NCBI GenBank assembly: GCA_028599035.1
Contig: JAQRMT010000028.1
Coordinates: forward strand, 1-14,682
DNA: 14,682 nucleotides
Reading direction: 5' to 3'
Source: Gammaproteobacteria bacterium
GTDB taxonomy: Bacteria; Pseudomonadota; Gammaproteobacteria; PS1; Pseudothioglobaceae
Shown here: positions 1 through 6,464 of the stretch, piece after piece
Layout: every line of letters starts with the position of its first letter
Numbering within the stretch: position 1 is the first letter of the stretch
Made by a program: the position numbers and the translations under genes
The notes under the pieces: model-generated
Told to the model about the DNA's origin: nothing
The model's database searches: none
The model's input: the letters and a program-made list of their open reading frames with translations, nothing else

Positions 1-94
1 GGTGAAGTCCTTGCCTTCACTATTTTCCTTTCCAAGGCAACGCGGTGAAGTCCTTGCCTTCTTTCCAGGGCAACGCGGTGAAGTGCTTGCCTTC
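1..94. repeat. Short tandem repeat at window edge
   Basis: The 18-mer GGTGAAGTCCTTGCCTTC occurs at 1-18 and 44-61, and with one mismatch at 77-94. Successive copies start 43 and then 33 bp apart. The first unit equals the second plus about 10 bp inserted in its middle (near 19-28). The units also share TTTCCA-GGCAACGC before the next copy, so this is true tandem duplication. Each unit can pair TTGCC with GGCAA. The array is cut by the window start and may continue to the left. A GTG-initiated frame crosses it (2-187) and gives a repeated QRGEVLAFF peptide, but nothing else supports a protein. Confidence 0.8.
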
Positions 95-205
95 TTTGGT
101 GTGGGGGTTAATTGTTCAATAGTGGGCGGGCTTTGTTTTTTAGGGTTATTAATGATTAGTGATTGCCCATTTACAATTAACTTTTAATCATTAAAATAGT
201 GCTTT
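95..205. other. Intergenic spacer before the methyltransferase gene
   Basis: No gene is visible. The stretch is G/T-rich at first (95-145) and then AT-rich, and it holds the promoter-like elements and the 15-bp palindrome described separately. Confidence 0.6.
170..197 (+). promoter_or_regulatory. Candidate sigma70 promoter with overlapping palindrome
   Basis: TTTACA (170-175) resembles a -35 box at 5 of 6 bases and TAAAAT (192-197) a -10 box at 5 of 6, with a 16-bp spacer. A perfect odd palindrome, TTTTAATcATTAAAA, covers 182-196 and overlaps the -10 box, as an operator would. The predicted start point near 204 is almost on the ATG at 206. This is read by eye only. Confidence 0.4.
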
Positions 206-802
206 ATGTTTTTTCGTCATGATATGGTCAAACTCAAGCAGGATTTAACTGTCCAAGCCCATTTGCTGGGGCATGATTTGACGCTTAAAACTCGCTGGGG
301 GGTGTTTTCGCCTCGTGCGATTGATGATGGCACGGTGTTGTTGATGAAATACCTGCAAGTGAGTGAGGCTGATAAATGCCTAGACCTTGGTTGTGGTTAT
401 GGGCCGATTGGTTTGGCAGTGGCAAAGTCTTGTCCCCAAGGTGAGGTGCGGATGGTGGATAAGGATTTTGTGGCAGTTGAGTTGGCTAATATTAATGCTA
501 AATTGAATTGTATTGACAATGCTCAGGCGATTTTGTCGGATGCGTTTTTGGGGGTTAATAAGGATAGTTATTTTGACCAAATTATCTCTAATGTGCCTGC
601 TAAAGTGGGCAGAGAGCAGCTTAGTATTATTTTGTATGATGCTTATGATGCGCTCAAACCAGGGGGGAAAATTACTTTTGTGACTATTAATGGTTTGCGA
701 CATTTTATTAAAGATAATTTTAAATCTGTGTTTGGTAATTACAAAAAACTCAAACAAGGGCAAAAATATACCATTTCTCAGGCAATCAAAGAAAAGGGGT
801 GA
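206..802 (+). CDS. Class I SAM methyltransferase, small-domain (RsmC/YbxB-like)
   Basis: This 198-residue protein looks like a methyltransferase-small-domain (MTS) enzyme, the family of RsmC catalytic domains and Bacillus YbxB. Such enzymes usually methylate rRNA or tRNA bases with S-adenosylmethionine. The visible marks are a WGVFSP entry segment (31-36), the SAM-binding motif I LDLGCGYGPIGL (59-70), an acidic residue ending strand 2 (D85), and ISNVPA (127-132) where N6/N2 methyltransferases carry NPP[FY]. Its length matches the stand-alone single-domain forms and not two-domain RsmC. The start is uncertain: ATG 206 has no ribosome binding site and would be almost leaderless, and ATG 224 (Met7) is an alternative. 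The target base cannot be told from sequence. It shares the plus strand with grxD but is separated from it by 89 bp. Confidence 0.8.
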   Translation: MFFRHDMVKLKQDLTVQAHLLGHDLTLKTRWGVFSPRAIDDGTVLLMKYLQVSEADKCLDLGCGYGPIGLAVAKSCPQGEVRMVDKDFVAVELANINAKLNCIDNAQAILSDAFLGVNKDSYFDQIISNVPAKVGREQLSIILYDAYDALKPGGKITFVTINGLRHFIKDNFKSVFGNYKKLKQGQKYTISQAIKEKG

Positions 803-843
803 TAATACCCACATTTTTCAACACTTTTTTAATGTTATTATTC

Positions 844-885
844 TTTATAAACGGTATAAAATATTTAAGTTTTACGCTTAAGGAG
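844..885 (+). promoter_or_regulatory. grxD leader: TATAAA inverted repeat and ribosome binding site
   Basis: A perfect inverted repeat, TTTATA-aacgg-TATAAA (844-860), contains a plausible -10 element (TATAAA, 855-860), but no good -35 box sits at the right distance. AAGGAG at 880-885 is a strong ribosome binding site placed 6 bp before ATG 892, and it fixes the grxD start. The frame stays open upstream to about 799, but that extension has no such site. Confidence 0.4.
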
Positions 886-891
886 AAAATC

Positions 892-1218
892 ATGGATGTA
901 TTAGAGAGAATTCAAAAACAAGTTGATAGTGCGCCAATCGTTTTATATATGAAAGGTACGCCTCAATTCCCACAATGTGGTTTTTCATCAACTGCGGCAC
1001 AAACACTCGCCTCCACAGGTGTTGAGTTTTCGTATGTGAATATTTTTGACGACCAAGAAGTTATGCAAAATCTACCGGCTTTCGCTGACTGGCCAACTTT
1101 TCCACAAATCTACTTCAATTCTGAATTAATGGGCGGCGGCGATATTATTGTTGAAATGGCAGAAATGGGCACGCTGAAAGGCGAGATGGAGTCGGCAGTA
1201 GAAAAGTTTAATGCTTAA
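892..1218 (+). CDS. grxD: Monothiol glutaredoxin Grx4 (GrxD)
   Basis: This 108-residue protein is a CGFS-type monothiol glutaredoxin. These cytosolic proteins bind a [2Fe-2S] cluster with glutathione, usually as dimers or with BolA, and pass or sense iron-sulfur clusters. Visible marks are KGTPQFPQCGFS (about residues 18-29, active Cys in CGFS), a WPTFPQIYF segment with the cis-Pro and glutathione-binding loop, and MGGGDI (the GG-D glutathione site). The length equals E. coli GrxD (about 115). The start at ATG 892 is chosen for its AAGGAG site. Its TAA (1216-1218) abuts the stop codon of the convergent YgjP-like gene with no spacer and no visible terminator. NadA in this window is a [4Fe-4S] enzyme, but no operon link exists. 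Confidence 0.95.
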   Translation: MDVLERIQKQVDSAPIVLYMKGTPQFPQCGFSSTAAQTLASTGVEFSYVNIFDDQEVMQNLPAFADWPTFPQIYFNSELMGGGDIIVEMAEMGTLKGEMESAVEKFNA

Positions 1219-1884
1219 TTACAGGTTATAAAGTTTGTGCCCGTGGTCTTTTAGCCATTGTTTTTCAGCTTTATAATAAGGTAGGATGGACGCAACCAAT
1301 TGCCAAAATACTTTTGAATGATTTTTGTGCTTAATATGTGCTAATTCATGCACAATCACATAATCAATGACTGAGATTGGTGCGCCAATCAGTAAATAAT
1401 TTAGGTTAATGTTATTGACACTACTGCACGACCCCCACAAAGTTTTTTGTGATTTTAGTCGAACCTTTTGATAGTTTAATTGGTGTAAATCAGCGTAGTA
1501 ATCAAGTCTGGGCAGGGCGATTTTTTTGAATGAGGCCTTATACCAACGGTGAAACTCTATGGCACCATTATCTGTGTCGCTCAGTTTAAAAACTTCTCCA
1601 TCAAATTCAAGTTTATCTTTTGAGGTTGTCTCTCGTGTTAAGGGGTAGTAATTGCCTAAATATAGAAACACTTCGCCGTTTAAATAATTGGGTTTTGGCT
1701 GTGAATTTTCTTCCAGTGTTTGGGTTTTTTTCTCAATCCAAGTATATTTTTCTTGAATAAATGCTTCAATTTTTTTAACAGATAATCGCTGCGGTGCACG
1801 AACGATCAACTCGCCGCTACGGTTAATTTGCAGGCTCAGCGTTTTACGCTTAGAGCGAATCAGTTGATAATAAGGTAGTTTCAT
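1219..1884 (-). CDS. YgjP-like zinc metallopeptidase (DUF45 family)
   Basis: The 221-residue product belongs to the YgjP/DUF45 family of small, presumed cytosolic zinc-dependent proteins whose substrates are largely unknown. It shows an N-terminal beta-rich part (RSKRKTLSLQI), the family mark WGSCS (about 150-154) and the zinc motif HELAHIKHKNH (179-189), with the two His of HExxH and a third His as likely ligands and Glu180 as catalytic base. The start is taken at ATG 1884 (MKLPYY). The frame extends to a TTG at 1902, but that codon lies inside a perfect hairpin and there is no clear ribosome binding site for either. It is the last gene of the minus-strand run, 41 bp after purL. It ends exactly where convergent grxD ends. 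Confidence 0.85.
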   Translation of the reverse strand: MKLPYYQLIRSKRKTLSLQINRSGELIVRAPQRLSVKKIEAFIQEKYTWIEKKTQTLEENSQPKPNYLNGEVFLYLGNYYPLTRETTSKDKLEFDGEVFKLSDTDNGAIEFHRWYKASFKKIALPRLDYYADLHQLNYQKVRLKSQKTLWGSCSSVNNINLNYLLIGAPISVIDYVIVHELAHIKHKNHSKVFWQLVASILPYYKAEKQWLKDHGHKLYNL

Positions 1885-1894
1885 TTGCGTTCGT

Positions 1895-1919
1895 CTTGTC
1901 AAGGTTGAGCCTTGACAAG
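1895..1919. terminator. Perfect 10-bp hairpin between purL and ygjP-like gene
   Basis: CTTGTCAAGG (1895-1904) and CCTTGACAAG (1910-1919) are exact reverse complements around a 5-nt loop. The hairpin begins 6 bp after the purL stop (1926-1928) and ends 10 bp before ATG 1884. No T-tract follows on the minus strand, so it does not look like a classical intrinsic terminator. It could be an attenuator, an mRNA-processing or stability element, or a protein-binding palindrome. Confidence 0.55.
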
Positions 1920-1925
1920 CGTTGT

Positions 1926-4900
1926 TTATCCAACCCAGGTTCTGGCGTTTTCAAACATTTTCATCCATGGGCTGCGTTCATTCCAGTTTTTTGGGTGGTG
2001 TGAGTTTTGCACGGCTCTGATGACACGCTCTGGGTGTGGCATCATCAGGGTAATTTGTCCAGATTTGTTGGTAACGCCTGCTGTGGCAAAATCCGACCCA
2101 TTTGGGTTGTGCGGATAGGCTTGGGTGGCATCGCCTTGGTGATCGACATATTGTAGGGCGATATTGTTGGTTTGCTCGCCGGTAAAAATAGCACGACCTT
2201 CGCCGTGGGCAGTAACGACTGGGATAATAGAGTCTTGCATACCGTCAAAAAATAAGGAGTTAGTCTTGCCGATTTTAACCGAAGAAAAGCGCGCTTCAAA
2301 TTGCTCAGAAGTGTTGTGTTTAAAGGTGGGAAAATGTTTACTGCCAGGGATAATTTCGCCTAAATTAGACATCATTTGGCAGCCATTACAAATCCCTAGA
2401 GCGAAGCTGTCATCACGATTAAAGAAGGCTTCAAATTCATCTTTGGCGTGTGGATTGTAAAGGATGGAACTCGCCCAGCCACGCCCAGCACCGAGCACAT
2501 CGCCATAGGAAAAGCCACCGCAAGCCACCAAGCCACTGAATTCGGACAGAGACAGGCGATTGGCTAAAATATCACTCATATGCACATCAACTGCCTCAAA
2601 CCCTGCTTTGTCAAAGGCGGCAGCCATTTCGATATGCCCGTTAACGCCTTGTTCACGCAGAATGGCAACTTTAGGGCGGCGGGTTAAGATAGCGGGCACT
2701 TGGTTAATGTCAAATGTTGCGTGTATTTGTAGCCCCGGCGTGTTTTGCCCGACCAAGTCAAATTCTTGTTTGGCACATTCAGGGTTGTCTCTAAGTTTGG
2801 CAATCTCGTAAGAAGTCTTGCTCCACAACTGCTGCAAGATGCTGCGTTTTTCGCTGAAATTACCAATATTGATGGTATCAGTGTTGTTAAGGGTGGCAAT
2901 AACACGACTGCAATCTGCCAATCCAGCCTTAGATAATGCGTTTTTTACAGCTGTTTTGTTATTGTTTTCTACTTGAATAACACAGCCCAGTTCTTCGTTA
3001 AATAAAGTGCGAATATCCTCATTAGCAATGTCCAAACCACAATGAGAGGCAAACGCCATCTCTAGTAGGGTGGTGATAACGCCGCCATCACTGCGATCGT
3101 GATAGGCACTAATTAAACCGTCTTTGTTAAGCTGGTTAATGGCAGTGAAAAAACTCTTAAACAGCGTTGAATCGTCAAGGTTTGGCGCAGTGTTGCCGAT
3201 TTGATTGTAAACTTGTGCCAAGCATGAGCCGCCCATGCGATTTTTACCCAATCCTAGGTCAATCAACAGCAACTCGCTTTCTATGGTGGTGTCAAGCAAT
3301 GGGGTTATTTGTGCTCGCACATCAGGTGTTTTAGAAAATGCGGTAATAATGAGGGATAGTGGGGCAGTTACCGATTTTTCTTCATCATTTTCAACCCAAG
3401 CGCTTTTCATGCTCATCGAATCTTTGCCAACTGGCACGGTCAAACCTAGTTCAGGGCACAAATCCATACCTACCGCTTTTACTGCCTCAAACAATTTGGC
3501 ATCTTCGCCCGTATGACCGCTGGCACTCATCCAATTAGCGCTTAGACTGATATGATGAATGTCTTCAACATAGCCACCGAGCATATTGGTGAGCGCTTCG
3601 CCAATCGTCATTCTGGCAGCAGCATTGGCATCACACAATGCCAGAGGTGTGCGCTCGCCCAAAGACATAATTTCACCCTGATAGCCTGTGTAGTCAGCAG
3701 TAGAAATCGCACAATCTGCCACTGGCACTTGCCATGGGCCGATAAATTGGTCACGAGCCACCATACCAGTTACGCTTCTATCGCCAATAGTAATCAGGAA
3801 GTTTTTACTAGCAACGGTGGGCAATTGTAATATTCTGCTAATCGCCTCATCAAGTGCAATGGCGTTTGTGTCTAGTGTGTTGAGGTTAAGTGGCTGTGTG
3901 GTGGCATTAATCGTGGTTTTGGGTGGATTGCCGAGTAACACGCTCATCGGCATTTCAATAGGATTGTTGTCAAATAAAGCATCGCTTAAAATCAATTCTT
4001 GTTGTTTGGTTGATTCACCCAACACGGCAAACGGTGCACGCTCTCGCTGGCAAAGTTGGCTAAATAATTCAAGACTTTCATCGCTAATTGCCAGCACATA
4101 GCGTTCTTGTGATTCGTTACACCAAACTTCAAGCGGTGACATTTGCTTATCGTCGTTAGGGATATTACGCAACTGAAAACGCCCGCCTTTGCCCGCATCA
4201 TTTACCAACTCAGGCAAGCCATTTGATAAGCCACCTGCACCAATATCATGAATAGAAATAATGGGGTTTTTATCGCCTAAATTGGCACAACGGTCAATCA
4301 CTTCTTGTGCGCGGCGCTGCATTTCTGGATTAGCGCGTTGCACCGAGGCAAAATCCAAATCTTCGCTTTGCTCGCCACTATTGATACTAGATGCAGCACC
4401 ACCACCTAAGCCAATCAACATCGCAGGGCCACCGAGAACGATAATTTTGCTGCCAACAGGAATATTGCCTTTTTCAATGTGCCGCTCTTGAATATGCCCC
4501 AAGCCACCTGCGAGCATAATCGGCTTATGATAGCCACGCACATCGCCATCAGGGGTTTGTTGCTCATAGGTTCTAAAATAACCTAGTATGTTTGGGCGAC
4601 CAAATTCGTTATTAAAACTAGCCGCACCAATCGGGCCTTCCAGCATAATATCCAGCGCTGAGACAATATGGCTGGGTTTGCCATACTCAACTTCCCATGA
4701 TTGTTTAGCGCCGTGGAGTTTAAGGTTAGAGACGCTAAAACCACACAAGCCTACCTTGGGTTTTGAGCCTTGACCTGTCGCACCTTCATCGCGAATCTCA
4801 CCACCAGAGCCAGTCGCAGCTCCTGGGTGTGGGGCGATGGCAGTAGGGTGGTTATGGGTTTCCACTTTCATCAAAATCGCCCTGTGCTCTGTTGAAGTAA

Positions 4901-5717
4901 TGTATTCACCATTTTTATCGGCATAAAAACGCTCACCTTGATAGCCTGCCATTACTGCAGAGTTATCCGAATAGACGCTGAGCAAGCCCTCAGGGTGTTG
5001 ATGATAGGTGTTACGAATCATGGAAAACAGGCTTTTTGCTTGTGCCACACCATCGACAGTCCAATCGGCGTTAAAAATTTTGTGTCGACAATGCTCAGAA
5101 TTTGCTTGCGCAAACATCATTAGCTCCACATCGGTTGGATTGCGTTTTAACTTGCTAAAACTCTCTACCAAATAATCAATTTCCCCGCTTGATAACGCCA
5201 AACCTAGCGTGGTGTTAGCATGCTCTAGTGCGGATTTTCCATCAGCCAGAATATCAACACTGCTAAAAGCCTGTGGCTCAAAATCATCAAAAATTGAGTG
5301 CGCATCCTCTATTGATCCAAGTTCTGACTCGGTCATTTTGTCCATAATGACAGTCAAAACAGCTTTTTTATTGGTGATTTTTTTATCAAAATGATAAACA
5401 ATCCCTCGCTCAATGCGGCTGATTTTTTTGAGCCCGCACAAATGCAAAATATCACTCGCTTTAGACGACCAAGGTGAAATCGTACCAAGGCGTGGCATGA
5501 TGATGACTTGCGTGCTGCTCGCTATCTCAATTCGCTCTTCATAGCTTAACAGCGCCTCCAACATCTCAGCCTCAGTCGCCGTCAGCTCACTATCGCAATT
5601 AGCAAAATGCACAAACTCCGTGTCAATAAGTTGCACTCCTAATGCAGAAAGCTTCTTGTTTAACCCTGCTTGTTTAAAGCCTCGTAATGCTTGAATATGT
5701 TGAACATGATGAATCAT
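1926..5717 (-). CDS. purL: Phosphoribosylformylglycinamidine synthase PurL
   Basis: This 1263-residue enzyme is the single-chain proteobacterial FGAM synthetase, which converts FGAR, glutamine and ATP to FGAM in de novo purine synthesis. The order is typical: N-terminal domain (1 to ~150), linker with NSEHCRHKIF (206-215), first AIRS-like half with KVETHNHPTAIAP (284-296) and GAATGSGGEIRDEGATGQG (299-317), second half with PVGKDSMSM, and a C-terminal glutaminase (from ~1000). In the glutaminase, GICNGCQ gives nucleophile Cys1110, and MMPHPE gives His1228 and Glu1230. All key residues and full length (E. coli about 1295) are present. Its ATG overlaps the yebC stop in ATGA, suggesting translational coupling. 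The stop at 1926 is followed by a hairpin. It is visibly richer in GC than most neighbours in its conserved parts. Confidence 0.98.
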   Translation of the reverse strand: MIHHVQHIQALRGFKQAGLNKKLSALGVQLIDTEFVHFANCDSELTATEAEMLEALLSYEERIEIASSTQVIIMPRLGTISPWSSKASDILHLCGLKKISRIERGIVYHFDKKITNKKAVLTVIMDKMTESELGSIEDAHSIFDDFEPQAFSSVDILADGKSALEHANTTLGLALSSGEIDYLVESFSKLKRNPTDVELMMFAQANSEHCRHKIFNADWTVDGVAQAKSLFSMIRNTYHQHPEGLLSVYSDNSAVMAGYQGERFYADKNGEYITSTEHRAILMKVETHNHPTAIAPHPGAATGSGGEIRDEGATGQGSKPKVGLCGFSVSNLKLHGAKQSWEVEYGKPSHIVSALDIMLEGPIGAASFNNEFGRPNILGYFRTYEQQTPDGDVRGYHKPIMLAGGLGHIQERHIEKGNIPVGSKIIVLGGPAMLIGLGGGAASSINSGEQSEDLDFASVQRANPEMQRRAQEVIDRCANLGDKNPIISIHDIGAGGLSNGLPELVNDAGKGGRFQLRNIPNDDKQMSPLEVWCNESQERYVLAISDESLELFSQLCQRERAPFAVLGESTKQQELILSDALFDNNPIEMPMSVLLGNPPKTTINATTQPLNLNTLDTNAIALDEAISRILQLPTVASKNFLITIGDRSVTGMVARDQFIGPWQVPVADCAISTADYTGYQGEIMSLGERTPLALCDANAAARMTIGEALTNMLGGYVEDIHHISLSANWMSASGHTGEDAKLFEAVKAVGMDLCPELGLTVPVGKDSMSMKSAWVENDEEKSVTAPLSLIITAFSKTPDVRAQITPLLDTTIESELLLIDLGLGKNRMGGSCLAQVYNQIGNTAPNLDDSTLFKSFFTAINQLNKDGLISAYHDRSDGGVITTLLEMAFASHCGLDIANEDIRTLFNEELGCVIQVENNNKTAVKNALSKAGLADCSRVIATLNNTDTINIGNFSEKRSILQQLWSKTSYEIAKLRDNPECAKQEFDLVGQNTPGLQIHATFDINQVPAILTRRPKVAILREQGVNGHIEMAAAFDKAGFEAVDVHMSDILANRLSLSEFSGLVACGGFSYGDVLGAGRGWASSILYNPHAKDEFEAFFNRDDSFALGICNGCQMMSNLGEIIPGSKHFPTFKHNTSEQFEARFSSVKIGKTNSLFFDGMQDSIIPVVTAHGEGRAIFTGEQTNNIALQYVDHQGDATQAYPHNPNGSDFATAGVTNKSGQITLMMPHPERVIRAVQNSHHPKNWNERSPWMKMFENARTWVG

Positions 5718-6454
5718 AATTGCGCCATTACCTCATCAGAAATATCAGCGTTGTGATAGACTTCCTGAGTGTCGTCTAAATCTTCTAGGCGCTCGATAAG
5801 TTTCATGAATTTTTCTGCATCGCCGAGATTGAGTTCAACACGATTGTCAGGTTCCATCGTTACTTCAGAGTGACTGGATTCAAGCCCTGCATCGGCGAGT
5901 GCATCTTTTACGGTGAAAAAATCCTCAGGCGTGGTAATAACATCAATTGAACCGTCATCGTTATTAACCACATCTTCAGCGCCACTGTCTAATGCCACTT
6001 CCATAATCTGGTCTTCGTCACCCGAGGCAAAGCTGATAAAACCTTGTTTGTTAAATAAATAAGCCACTGAACCATCTGTGCCTAAATTACCGCCGTGCTT
6101 GGAGAAAGCATGGCGCACATCTGCCACGGTGCGATTGCGATTATCGGTGAGTGTGTCTACCATAATGGCTGTGCCGCCTAAGCCATAGCCTTCGTAGCGC
6201 ACTTCATCATAGTTTTCACCATCAAGATCGCCACTGCCTCGTTTAACGGCACTTTCAATGGTATCGCGTTTCATATTCGCCGCTAAGGCTTTGTCAATCA
6301 CCATTCTAAGAGAGGGGTTGTTTTCAATCACGCCACCACCTACTTTGGCAGCGATGACAATCTCTTTAATCAATTTGGTGAAAATTTTTCCTCGTTTAGC
6401 GTCCTGTGCACCTTTTCGGTGTTGAATATTGTGCCATTTACTGTGTCCTGCCAT
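5714..6454 (-). CDS. yebC: YebC/PmpR family protein
   Basis: The 246-residue product is a full-length YebC/PmpR family protein, recognised by its nearly invariant N-terminus MAGHSKWHNIQHRKGAQD, the following RGKIFTKLIKEI, the NPSLRMVIDKALAANM helix region, and YEGYGLGG (about 86-93). Members were first described as transcriptional regulators and more recently as ribosome-associated factors that help translation of difficult, for example proline-rich, stretches. The acidic C-terminal third is usual. A ribosome binding site, AGGA (6461-6464), lies inside the last codons of the fused toxin gene upstream, whose stop is only 2 bp away. At its 3' end it overlaps purL by 4 bp. In E. coli yebC neighbours ruvC, so the context differs here. 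Confidence 0.95.
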   Translation of the reverse strand: MAGHSKWHNIQHRKGAQDAKRGKIFTKLIKEIVIAAKVGGGVIENNPSLRMVIDKALAANMKRDTIESAVKRGSGDLDGENYDEVRYEGYGLGGTAIMVDTLTDNRNRTVADVRHAFSKHGGNLGTDGSVAYLFNKQGFISFASGDEDQIMEVALDSGAEDVVNNDDGSIDVITTPEDFFTVKDALADAGLESSHSEVTMEPDNRVELNLGDAEKFMKLIERLEDLDDTQEVYHNADISDEVMAQL

Positions 6455-6464
6455 GTTTATTCCT
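6451..6464. repeat. Junction repeat, yebC side of the fusion gene
   Basis: CCATGTTTATTCCT at 6451-6464 matches CCATGTTTATTTCT at 7638-7651 in 13 of 14 bases. On the minus strand both give AG-A/G-AATAAACATGG. This spans the stop codon of the preceding gene, a 2-bp gap and the first codons of the next. The fusion gene is thus bracketed by two nearly identical gene junctions. Confidence 0.6.

Noticed and set aside
1..94. CRISPR array
   Set aside because: Repeats are 18 bp, the spacers are near-identical to each other, and no cas genes are in view.
2..187. Open frame of 61 codons with a GTG start across the left repeat
   Set aside because: It is produced by the repeat and has no ribosome binding site or family resemblance.
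799..891. Upstream extension of grxD
   Set aside because: The extra 31 residues would be a hydrophobic stretch absent from the family, and the AAGGAG site clearly marks ATG 892.
1885..1902. TTG start for the YgjP-like gene
   Set aside because: It lies within the perfect hairpin; ATG 1884 gives a normal N-terminus.
1912..5394. Many plus-strand open frames opposite purL
   Set aside because: They lie antisense to a strongly conserved gene and show no recognisable domains.
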